From the NCBI GenBank assembly GCA_965214695.1, contig OZ243967.1, positions 2,914,001 to 2,978,000 on the forward strand: DNA of 64,000 nucleotides, given 5' to 3'. Below the pieces are notes generated by a model. That model was not told the DNA's origin and searched no databases. It saw nothing but the letters and a program-made list of their open reading frames with translations. Positions 8,206 through 15,907 of the stretch are shown one piece after another. Positions within the stretch are counted from its first letter, which is position 1; every line of letters starts with the position of its first letter. Source of the DNA: JAPOXR01 sp965214695 (GTDB lineage Bacteria; Pseudomonadota; Alphaproteobacteria; Rhodobacterales; Rhodobacteraceae). The translations under genes and the position numbers were made by a program.

Positions 8206-9323
8206 GAAGCCCCGCATTCCTGGTTGCAGCCCGCCGGACGCCGGTTGCGCCCCGAGGCGGCGCCTTCAGCCGTGTTGATCTTTTTGACCTGGCCGTGCCG
8301 CCATTGCTGGCAGCGTTGTCGGATGTCGGGATTTCCGCCGGGAGTGTCAACGAGGTCATCATCGGCAATGCGATCGGACCCGGTGGCAATCCGGCAAGAT
8401 CCATTGCGCTGGCTGCCGGACTTGCCGAGACCACGGCCGGTCTCACGCTTGACCGGCAATGCTGCAGCGGGCTCGACGCGTTGCTGTTGGCAGAGGTGCA
8501 GATTGCCGGCGGTGCCGATGTCGTCCTGGCCGGCGGTGTCGAGCAGTACTCCCGGCGAAGCCACCGGCGGCAATCGGAGCTGGAGACTGGCGAGCATGAT
8601 CCCTTCGAACAGGCTCGGTTCACCCCCTGGCCTGACCGGGACCCGCCGATGGAGGTGGCGGCCGACAATCTTGGCAAGGTGCTGGGGATTTCCCGGGAGG
8701 AACAGGATGCGTGGACCGTTGAGAGTCATCGCAAGGCGATGCACCACCGTCACCGCTGCCAAGCGGAGATCGTCCCTGTTCCCGGGATCGACCTCGTTGT
8801 CGACAGCTACGGGCGGGCGATGTCGATGGCCATTTGTCGGCGGGCAAGGCAAGTCTGTGGCTCGATCACTACGGCCAATACATCGGTTGCTGCAGATGGC
8901 GGGGCGATTTGTGTCGTGGTCTCGGAGAGGATTGCCCGGGAGCTCGACCGGCCGGCGGTTCGCCTTGCCGGCGGCATGACGATCGGCGGTGATCCCGAAT
9001 TGCCGGGCCTGGCGCCGGTTGACGCGATGGCGACGACGCTCGACCAGGCCGGGTTGGAGGTCCAGGACCTGTCCGTCGCCGAGATCATGGAGGCCTATGC
9101 CGTCCAGGCCATTGCCTGCGTCAACGGTGTTGGGCTCTCGCCCTCGATCGTCAATCCGGGTGGCGGGTCGCTTGCCCGCGGTCATCCGATCGGCGCATCC
9201 GGTGCTATCCTTGCGGTCAGGCTGTTCCACGAGTTGGTCGAGCGTCGGGCGCGTTTCGGAATTGCGGCCATTGCCGCTGCTGGCGGGCTTGGCACCGCGG
9301 TCTTGCTGGAATACCGGCCCTGA
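8202..9323 (+). CDS. thiolase-family protein, YhfS-like
   Basis: The start ATG overlaps the ligase stop (ATGA), giving 373 residues. The nucleophile cysteine region is present (LDRQCCSGLDALLLAEVQIAGG), as is the histidine motif GGGSLARGHPIGASGA. The NEAF-type loop reads EIMEAYAVQ. The C-terminal CxGxG motif reads AAAGGLGTA, so the second catalytic cysteine of classical thiolases is an alanine. This is consistent with a specialised subfamily or a non-thiolytic condensing role. The middle of the protein is slightly short. The gene converges with bioY 17 bases later. The substrate is unknown. Confidence 0.75.
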   Translation: MRSPAFLVAARRTPVAPRGGAFSRVDLFDLAVPPLLAALSDVGISAGSVNEVIIGNAIGPGGNPARSIALAAGLAETTAGLTLDRQCCSGLDALLLAEVQIAGGADVVLAGGVEQYSRRSHRRQSELETGEHDPFEQARFTPWPDRDPPMEVAADNLGKVLGISREEQDAWTVESHRKAMHHRHRCQAEIVPVPGIDLVVDSYGRAMSMAICRRARQVCGSITTANTSVAADGGAICVVVSERIARELDRPAVRLAGGMTIGGDPELPGLAPVDAMATTLDQAGLEVQDLSVAEIMEAYAVQAIACVNGVGLSPSIVNPGGGSLARGHPIGASGAILAVRLFHELVERRARFGIAAIAAAGGLGTAVLLEYRP

Positions 9324-9340
9324 TCGCCGGGAATCTGATG

Positions 9341-9889
9341 TTATTGGCGGCTCAGCAGGCTGCCCGGGCGGGCTCGGGCGATCCCGGCGGTCACGAAGGC
9401 GCAAATGCCGGCCTTGATGATGTCGCCCGGCAGGAATGGCAGGGCAAGCACTGCGGCTTCGGATAGCGGCTTGTCGAGCGTGACTGCCATCCCGAGTATT
9501 CCGGGAATGTGAAGAGTGAGGACGCCGCCAACCAGGGCGGATATCAGCGCTGACGGGAACACGGATATCGATTGCATCCGCTCCATGGCCAGACCCGCCA
9601 CCAGTGCCGCCAGCGGAAACCCGACCAGGTAGCCGGCGGATGGCGAGACAAACAGCCCGAGACCTCCTCTCCCGCCAGCCAGGAGCGGGAGACCCAACGC
9701 GACCAGCAACACGAACAGCAATACGGCAAGCGCCCCTCGCCTTGAGCCCAGGATCGTTCCGCAGAGCATGATTCCCAGGGATTGTGCGGTGATCGGCACG
9801 CCGGAGGCGAGGGCGAGCTTCGGAACCAGGCCGAGTGCCGCGATCAATGCGGCAAAAAAGGCAATCATGACCAGGTTTCGTTCCATCAT
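9341..9889 (-). CDS. bioY: biotin transporter S component BioY
   Basis: The protein has 182 residues and about six membrane helices. It matches the BioY family with the segments VPITAQSLGIMLCGTILGSRRGA and SAGYLVGFPLAALVAG, and a C-terminal FLPGDIIKAGICAFV. BioY binds biotin and works with the EcfA-type ATPase and the EcfT-type permease as an energy-coupling-factor transporter. Its start overlaps the bioN stop by 4 bases (ATGA-type), so it is translationally coupled as the last gene of bioM-bioN-bioY. No BioR-type operator (TTATCTATAA-like) was found by eye near the operon. Confidence 0.93.
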   Translation of the reverse strand: MMERNLVMIAFFAALIAALGLVPKLALASGVPITAQSLGIMLCGTILGSRRGALAVLLFVLLVALGLPLLAGGRGGLGLFVSPSAGYLVGFPLAALVAGLAMERMQSISVFPSALISALVGGVLTLHIPGILGMAVTLDKPLSEAAVLALPFLPGDIIKAGICAFVTAGIARARPGSLLSRQ

Positions 9890-10503
9890 CCCTCCTTCCG
9901 GGCAGGATGCACGCCGCCGCGTGCCCGCAACGCCTCGGCAACATGTTCGGCATCATCCAGCGCCAGCACTGCCAGAGGGATGACGATCCGCCATCCAGGC
10001 GGTCGGGCCGACCGGCCTCGCCAACTCTCCAGCAGCGTGCTGCCCTTCTGGGCCAGGACCGGGGTAAACCGGACGACCAGGGCGACTGCAATGCCGATGC
10101 TCCGGGCAGCCGGCCCGGCCCAGGGCAGGGGAGCGGCAAGGCGGGAAGCCAGGCCGGCCAGGTCATCAAGGCGCGTGGTCATGGTCACCAGATTGGCCAG
10201 GGCAACGGCCGCGACCAGGCGAAGCCCGATCGAAATCCCCTCCAGATATGCATCGGTCGCGGCATGCCAGACCGCCAGGATGGCGATGAACGGCCAAAGA
10301 GGCAGCAATCTTCGCAATCCGACAGCCAGGAACCTGGTCCCGGGAACCAGGTAGAGTGCCAGTACCAGCAGCAAAGCTCCTGTCAGCCAGGCTGGCGAGT
10401 CGGTAATGAAAACGGCAATGGTAAAGCCGCACAGGGCCGCAAGTTTCAGCCCTGGCCGGATATCATGATACGGGGTTCTGACCGGAGAATTCAGCGAAAG
10501 CAT
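9886..10503 (-). CDS. bioN: ECF transporter transmembrane component BioN (EcfT)
   Basis: The protein has 205 residues, with several hydrophobic segments between residues 20 and 150. The coupling-helix motifs contain Ala-Arg-Gly type signatures (SWRGRSA and EALRARGG near the C-terminus), as expected for EcfT proteins that connect BioY to the ATPase. The ATG at 10503 overlaps the 3' end of bioM by 41 bases; no better start is visible. It is the middle gene of the operon. Confidence 0.88.
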   Translation of the reverse strand: MLSLNSPVRTPYHDIRPGLKLAALCGFTIAVFITDSPAWLTGALLLVLALYLVPGTRFLAVGLRRLLPLWPFIAILAVWHAATDAYLEGISIGLRLVAAVALANLVTMTTRLDDLAGLASRLAAPLPWAGPAARSIGIAVALVVRFTPVLAQKGSTLLESWRGRSARPPGWRIVIPLAVLALDDAEHVAEALRARGGVHPARKEG

Positions 10504-11260
10504 CGATGTTGCTCATCCTGTCGATTTCTTCGGTAAACTCGGCAAGCACTTGCCCCGGTGTGCCATCACCCCGCACCCTCCCCTTGTCAAGCCAGATCAC
10601 CCGCTCATGATCCTGCAGATATTGCAGGTCATGGGTGATCAGGATCTGTGCAACATCCAGGTGATCCAGCTGCCGGTGCAACTGGCGGATGGTGGGGATG
10701 TCCGGGCCGGAAAATGGTTCGTCAAGGACCAGCAATGACGGCCGCATCGCCGCCACCGCCATGATGCAGACCAGGTGGCGCTGACCCTGCGACAGGGATG
10801 CAACCAGCCGCCCCGCCCAACTCCGCCGGCCAAACCCGGCGAGCGTCTCAAGCGATAATTCCGCGGCTTCCGCCTTCGACAGCCCCTTCTGGACCAGGCC
10901 GAAGGAGATCTCCTCTTCCACGGTCGGGAAGATGATCTGGTGGTCCGGGTTCTGGAATACCAGCCCAACCAGGCCCAGCGCGGCCCGACGGTCGTTGGCA
11001 ACATCGACCCCGTTGATGGTGACCCGGCCACTGGTTGGCCTGACCAGGCCGCAAATCAGCCGCGCCAGCGTCGTCTTGCCCGAACCGTTCAGCCCGACGA
11101 TTCCCGACCGCCTTTCACGCACCCGCAGCGAAATACCGTCCAGGACAGTCCGGGAGTCGACGTGATGGGAGACATCCTCCAGGACCAGGCTGGCATCCCG
11201 GCCAGGACCGTCATGAGCCGCGCCGGATGTCATGCTGACACCATGTCCGGAAGCCGGCAT
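10463..11260 (-). CDS. bioM: ECF transporter ATPase BioM
   Basis: This is an ABC ATPase of 265 residues or slightly fewer. It has Walker A GLNGSGKTT, a Q-loop in GLVFQNPDHQI, signature LSQGQRH, Walker B LLVLDEPFSGPD and H-loop ITHDLQYLQDH. The LVFQNPDHQ and FPTVEEEISFGL segments are typical of CbiO/EcfA-type ATPases. The first 20 residues lack homology, so the start may be the internal ATG at 11233. It is the first gene of bioM-bioN-bioY and energises biotin uptake through BioY. Confidence 0.9.
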   Translation of the reverse strand: MPASGHGVSMTSGAAHDGPGRDASLVLEDVSHHVDSRTVLDGISLRVRERRSGIVGLNGSGKTTLARLICGLVRPTSGRVTINGVDVANDRRAALGLVGLVFQNPDHQIIFPTVEEEISFGLVQKGLSKAEAAELSLETLAGFGRRSWAGRLVASLSQGQRHLVCIMAVAAMRPSLLVLDEPFSGPDIPTIRQLHRQLDHLDVAQILITHDLQYLQDHERVIWLDKGRVRGDGTPGQVLAEFTEEIDRMSNIDAFAEFSGQNPVS

Positions 11261-12293
11261 CGACGAGCATCAGAACCGCAATCCTTCACCGGAGCCCCCG
11301 ATCATGACAGGGCAGCATCGCCCGAATGTGCCATCCCCGTGGCTACCTGTCGAGGCGGACGGTATCAATATCGAACTCGAATTGCCGATCCCACCGCAAG
11401 GGTGGGGAGGATGGCGCTTGGTAGGAGCAAGGATTTGGCCGCATATGCGACGCAAGGCTGTCGGATACGCGTCTGTGGCCGATCTGTCGACATTGCCGGT
11501 GGCTTGGCACCTATCTGCGTTGAAGGCGTCAACAGGAATATGGACTTCCCGGCCCGGGTGTGTCGCAACAAGGTGCACGGAGATCGGGCGGGCTCAATGC
11601 CGGGAATCAATGAACTTCTGAAACCGCGCAACGACCTGGAACGCGAGCTCGACAAGATCGAGTCGCTTGTTCATTCAGGCCAGATTGCAATCCAGGATGA
11701 GATGCGTATCAGGGGAGTAGGTCAGGTCGAACGTGCCAGACGCCTTGGCATGACAACCCCTCGCCCGCGTCAGGTTGTTGGCGGAAGCGGAAGCCGCATG
11801 ACCCTCGAGACCATCGGGAATAAGGCGCACGTTCTGGATGCACGGTTCGGACTGGTTGGGCGGTGGGAAACGGCCAAGCTCGACCGCAACACGCAAACCG
11901 ACCGCGAAGCCTGACGGCACCTCACGGGAAGACAGCGGATATGACCGGAATGTCGGCGCGCCAGCGCCTTCCCAACTCCGGGGAACGCGCCGAAATACTC
12001 GGAATGCACTGCAATCATCCTCGACCACCGAGAACTCGGTTGATGATGGGGGATGCGGCATGAAGGTGCAGACCCCGGCCTGTCGGAAGCGTGGCAGCCG
12101 GCTCGGGCTGGGTGTTGGATCAGCTCCGGCTGGCAATTTCGGTAGCCGCCGGCGATGTCGATCAGCGAATTGTCTTGAGGTCGATGATTGGATAAGCTGA
12201 CCGGCGACCAATTGGCCAGAGGCAGGTCTGCCGGGCCATGTGAGTTCAACCCTTGGAGCCGACGCAGTTGCTCCGAAAGAGGAGGAGATAGGA
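11261..12293. other. long intergenic region without a supported gene
   Basis: Several open frames cross this 1 kb, but none has a recognisable motif, convincing start or family resemblance. A short hairpin (GGAGC at 12255-12259, GCTCC at 12270-12274) precedes the symporter ribosome-binding site. I looked for a glycine-riboswitch core ahead of the symporter and did not see one. It may hold decayed coding sequence. Confidence 0.4.
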
Positions 12294-13688
12294 ATGGACC
12301 GGTTAAACGACATTATCAGCTCAATCAATTCATTTGCGTGGGGTCCACCCATGCTCGGCATGCTCGGTATCACCGGCCTGTTGCTGACGCTGGGCCTTGT
12401 CTTCATGCCCTGGCGGAAGGTCGGGTACGGGTTCAGGCTCCTGTTCGACAAGAACCAGGTCGGCGAGGGTGAGGTCAAGCCGTTCAATGCCCTGATGACC
12501 GCCCTGTCGGCGACTGTCGGAACCGGAAACATCGCCGGCGTTGCCACGGCCATCGCCCTGGGTGGTCCGGGCGCAATCTTCTACATGTGGCTCATCGCCC
12601 TGTTCGGGATGGCAACCAAATATGCCGAAGCCGTTTGTGCGGTGACCTATCGGGAGGTTGATTCCACCGGCAAGTATGTCGGCGGACCCATGTACTATTT
12701 GCGGAATGGTGTCGGGGAATTTGCCCCGGAGCTTGGCAAATACCTGGGAATCGCCTTTGCCGTCTTTGGTGCGGTCGCCGCATTCGGGATCGGCAACGCG
12801 GTTCAGGTCAACTCGATGGCAACGGTCCTCGATTCCAGTTTCAATGTTCCAACCTGGATCACCGGACTCGTTGTGGCCGGCCTTGCGGGCTTTGTCATCA
12901 TCGGCGGCATCAAGCGGATCGGTGACGTTGCCGGCAAGCTGGTTCCGACCATGATCGTTCTCTATGTCGGCGCGGCGTTGATCATCATCCTGATCAACAT
13001 CACCAAGGTTCCCGAAGCCATTGGCATGATCTTTACCTATGCCTTCAATCCGGCTGCAGCCACCGGTGGATTTGCCGGCGCTGCGGTTGCGGCAGCCATT
13101 CGCTTCGGCGTGGCACGTGGTGTGTTCTCCAACGAATCCGGCTTGGGTTCGGCAGCAATCGCCCACGCCGCTGCACAGACTAACAGCCCGGTGCGCCAGG
13201 GCATCATCGCCATGCTCGGAACTTTCATCGACACCATCGTTGTCTGCACCATGACTGCCCTGGTCATCCTGACATCGGGCGCATGGACGATGACTGGCGC
13301 CGATGGTGGCGGCCTGACCGGTGCGGTGCTGACCTCGACCGGTTTCAACGAATCGATTGCCGGCGGTCAATACATTGTCACCATTGCCCTTGCGGTGTTT
13401 GCATTCACCACGATCCTGGGTTGGTCGTATTATGGCGAACGATGCTGGCAGTATCTGTTCAGCGAAAAGACCCTGTTGATCTATCGGGGATTGTGGGTGC
13501 TGGCAGCGCTGGTATTTGCCAATTTGAAGGTCGATTTCGTCTGGAACCTGTCTGATACGCTCAATGGCCTGATGGCAGTTCCAAACCTGATCGGCCTGAT
13601 CCTGCTGGCACCGATGGTGTTCAGGATCACCAGACTGCATTTTGAGGAAGAAGGCACACCGCTTGCCGGGCCCTTGCCCAAGAGTTGA
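12294..13688 (+). CDS. sodium:alanine/glycine symporter (AGCS family)
   Basis: The protein has 464 residues from the ATG at 12294, preceded by GAGGAG; longer in-frame starts lack a ribosome-binding site. The AGCS signature is clear: NALMTALSATVGTGNIAGVATAIALGGPGAIFYMW, then GGPMYYLRNG, then ARGVFSNESGLGSAAIAHAAAQT. It has about ten or eleven membrane helices. It imports alanine or glycine with Na+. It is monocistronic, followed at 13695 by a perfect palindrome. Confidence 0.93.
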   Translation: MDRLNDIISSINSFAWGPPMLGMLGITGLLLTLGLVFMPWRKVGYGFRLLFDKNQVGEGEVKPFNALMTALSATVGTGNIAGVATAIALGGPGAIFYMWLIALFGMATKYAEAVCAVTYREVDSTGKYVGGPMYYLRNGVGEFAPELGKYLGIAFAVFGAVAAFGIGNAVQVNSMATVLDSSFNVPTWITGLVVAGLAGFVIIGGIKRIGDVAGKLVPTMIVLYVGAALIIILINITKVPEAIGMIFTYAFNPAAATGGFAGAAVAAAIRFGVARGVFSNESGLGSAAIAHAAAQTNSPVRQGIIAMLGTFIDTIVVCTMTALVILTSGAWTMTGADGGGLTGAVLTSTGFNESIAGGQYIVTIALAVFAFTTILGWSYYGERCWQYLFSEKTLLIYRGLWVLAALVFANLKVDFVWNLSDTLNGLMAVPNLIGLILLAPMVFRITRLHFEEEGTPLAGPLPKS

Positions 13689-13694
13689 ACCTCG

Positions 13695-13724
13695 GACTGT
13701 CAGAGCCCGCGGGCTCTGACAGTC
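13695..13724. terminator. perfect 30-base palindrome after the symporter gene
   Basis: The 15-base arm GACTGTCAGAGCCCG is followed directly by its exact reverse complement, starting six bases after the symporter stop codon. As RNA it forms a strong hairpin with a small GC-rich loop. There is no U-tract, so it could act as a transcription end, an RNA-stabilising hairpin or a protein-binding palindrome. Confidence 0.55.
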
Positions 13725-14436
13725 AAGCATGGATGAAAATCAGCAGAGCGGCGGCATCGTTGATGTCGCCGCTGGCGCGTCAGGCGAGGGTCAATTCTGC
13801 CTGGTGTTGGATACCTGGCCTGTGACCCATCACGGTCGCCGGCAGCAATTGACTTGATACCGCAACTGACGGGACAACCAACACCATCTTGCGTCGACAT
13901 GGTGGGGAGTTGAAAGCCGGAATTCACTCAAATTGCAATCCGACGCCGAGCAATTACGCCATTCAGGTCAAACTTCATGGTGTTGAGTTGCAGGATAATT
14001 CGGCAGGGAGTGGCAAGAATGTTTCAGACTGGACTGGTCCTTGGCCATCCGGATTCAGAAATGGTCAGTAATGTGCGCCGTGGAAAACCGAGCGCTATGC
14101 GCGCCTGGCCAATGAGACTGTGAAGGCATCGGGCTCTGGCGATGGGGAGAGCATCGGCATGCCCATCGCTCCGTCTGAGCGGGCGTAGGCCTTTTGCCGA
14201 AGACCTGTTTCGCTCGGCCTCCCCGACTGAGGACCATCGTGATTGTCGCCCCATACCATCGTGGCCGGGTCAACTGCGCCCATCCCAAACAGAAGGGACA
14301 TGGATGGCAACCGGCCCGGCCACAACTCTCGGGCCAGCCTGCGCGCAGAAGTTTCACCAAGATGTGCTATATCAGCAGATTGCTGAAAACGGTGTCTTGC
14401 TGAAATGATCTTGATCAATTTCACCGATCATGCTAC
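13725..14436. other. intergenic region, no gene supported
   Basis: About 700 bases lie between the symporter terminator and the AbiE-like locus. Short open frames occur on both strands but none has a motif or a plausible start. Composition becomes AT-richer over the last 60 bases, which belong to the AbiEi promoter and operator. Confidence 0.4.
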
Positions 14437-14454
14437 TTTCACCAAATGGTGAAA
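14419..14454 (+). promoter_or_regulatory. likely autoregulatory operator of the AbiEi-type antitoxin
   Basis: TTTCACC occurs at 14419-14425 and again at 14437-14443. The second copy forms an inverted repeat with GGTGAAA (14448-14454) around AAAT, and the start codon ATG at 14446 lies inside it. AbiEi antitoxins are known to repress their own operons by binding inverted repeats. The position over the start codon makes autoregulation likely. Confidence 0.5.
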
Positions 14455-15552
14455 TCGCACGAAATCGAGAAGCGGGCGGAGAGTACGGCAGTGGACGCGG
14501 TCCGTGCTCTGCTTGAGCACGTCCCGGACATACAGATCATCGCAGTTCGCCACGAGCAGCATCTCGAGTCCGGCCACCATCTCGATGCCAGGATCGATCT
14601 TGGGCACGATGGAAGCCGCTATGCGCTCCTCATGGAGATCAAGTCAAATGGAGCGCCGCGTTTTGCCCGTTCCGCGGTCTATCAGCTCGAGAGCTGCATC
14701 GCGCATTTGCATCGATCCGAACACCAGGACGACGCCCGGCAGTTCATCCCGATGCTGGTGAGCCCATACCTGTCTCCGGAGTCGCGCTCCATATGCCTCG
14801 ATCACAATGTCGCCTACCTCGACCTCTTCGGTAACGCCCACCTTGCTTTTGGCCCCGTCTATATGGAAAGATCCGTCCCGGACAGGCCGAAGTCCGAAAC
14901 CCGCGCTCAGCGGTCACTGTTCACGCCGAAGGCGGGCGCGATCCTGCGGGTTCTTCTGCGCGACCCGGCCCGCGCATGGCGCGTGACGGGTCTGGCCGAG
15001 GCAGCCAACGCCAGCCTAGGGCACGTAAGCAATGTCCGCAAAGCACTGCTCGACCGGGAATGGGTCGACATAGGGGACGACGGTCTCGTCCTCGTCCAGC
15101 CCGATGCGCTACTGAAATCCTGGCGCGAGAACTACCGTCAGCCCGACGGCCATCACATCAGCGGATACACGGTTCCCCACGGGGACCAGCTGCGCAATCA
15201 CCTGTCGGGAAACCTGAACCCGGGACCGCAACCTCCGCGCGCGATCTGCGCGTCCAACTCGGCTGCCGAGTGGATTGCGCCATACGTCCGAGGCAGCACG
15301 CACAGCTTCTATGCAGACGAACCCGGGGCGCGGATACTGCAAGAGGCGCTTCAGTTGACCCATGCCGCACAGGGAGCCAACGTGATCCTGCATATCCCCA
15401 ACGATGAGACCCTGTTCGATGACGCCGTCGAGCCGGCACCGGGCATCTTCTGCGCCAATCCGGTCGTCACCTACCTCGATCTGTGGAATGGCACTGATCG
15501 GGACCGCGAGGCCGCCGACCATTTGGCCGCGAAGTGCTTTCCATGGTTGTGA
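14446..15552 (+). CDS. type IV toxin-antitoxin AbiEi-family antitoxin
   Basis: The protein has 368 residues. The N-terminal half resembles a nuclease-like domain of AbiEi relatives (ALLMEIKSNGAPRFARSAVYQL). A winged-helix segment follows at about residues 160-205 (GAILRVLLRDPARAWRVTGLAEAANASLGHVSNVRKALLDREWV). The C-terminal part resembles the AbiEi C-terminal domain. Known AbiEi proteins neutralise the AbiEii nucleotidyltransferase indirectly and repress transcription. The gene is intact, whereas its overlapping partner toxin is cut off after about 50 residues. The start codon lies in an inverted repeat. Confidence 0.7.
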   Translation: MVKSHEIEKRAESTAVDAVRALLEHVPDIQIIAVRHEQHLESGHHLDARIDLGHDGSRYALLMEIKSNGAPRFARSAVYQLESCIAHLHRSEHQDDARQFIPMLVSPYLSPESRSICLDHNVAYLDLFGNAHLAFGPVYMERSVPDRPKSETRAQRSLFTPKAGAILRVLLRDPARAWRVTGLAEAANASLGHVSNVRKALLDREWVDIGDDGLVLVQPDALLKSWRENYRQPDGHHISGYTVPHGDQLRNHLSGNLNPGPQPPRAICASNSAAEWIAPYVRGSTHSFYADEPGARILQEALQLTHAAQGANVILHIPNDETLFDDAVEPAPGIFCANPVVTYLDLWNGTDRDREAADHLAAKCFPWL

Positions 15553-15722
15553 GGGAGCCCCAGGCCGCCAGCGACTACGACGACCGGACGACAGCGGCGG
15601 TCAAGTCGGTTCTCATCGAGATCGGCCAGATCCTCGGTAGCTTCGAAGGCAAGTTTGCGATCATCGGCGGCGCCGTTCCCTGGCTTCTGCTGGGCGAAGC
15701 TGTAGAGCGTCAATCTGGATGA
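15543..15722 (+). pseudogene. truncated AbiEii-type nucleotidyltransferase toxin
   Basis: From the ATG at 15543, overlapping the antitoxin stop, the frame reads MVVREPQAASDYDDRTTAAV and continues to FAIIGGAVPWLLLG. This is the N-terminus of an AbiEii-like nucleotidyltransferase up to the GG motif strand. Homology stops at 15701, exactly where the sequence TGTAGAGCGTCAATC begins. The following catalytic DxD region and the rest of the roughly 200-300-residue toxin are missing. The toxin should therefore be inactive. Confidence 0.65.
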
Positions 15723-15746
15723 GAGCAGCACGTCAATCAGGATGAC
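15702..15746. mobile_element. putative insertion-sequence end (IS21-like repeat structure)
   Basis: The segment begins TGTAGAGCGTCAATC, begins where toxin homology ends, and contains CGTCAATC twice with a 23-base period (15709 and 15732), each followed by a GGATGA-type sequence. Terminal TGT and short repeats near the end are features of IS21-type ends, but no transposase gene is present. The 16-base sequence CTGTAGAGCGTCAATC also occurs at 63278-63293. Assignment to an IS family is inference. Confidence 0.4.
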
Positions 15747-15907
15747 TACCTGACGCCGCGGCGAGTGTTCAGGAATTCCTATCGTTCTGTTGCCGCACTT
15801 TCCACGCCGGGTTTGACCGGGATGCATCCCGGTTTCTTGCCGAGTTGGACAACGGCAGGTGGCCGTTCTATCCTGCCGCGGCATCAGCAAGGTGAGCGTG
15901 ACAGAAG

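Noticed and set aside
10940..11914. 324-codon plus-strand frame
   Set aside because: It is antisense to bioM for its first third and has no family resemblance beyond.
12240..12293. N-terminal extension of the symporter
   Set aside because: The 18 extra residues do not resemble the family, and a good ribosome-binding site precedes 12294.
11800..12293. glycine riboswitch ahead of the AGCS symporter
   Set aside because: No conserved glycine-aptamer core could be found by eye.
11675..12553. 292-codon minus-strand frame upstream of the symporter
   Set aside because: It overlaps the symporter start region and has no motif or plausible start context.
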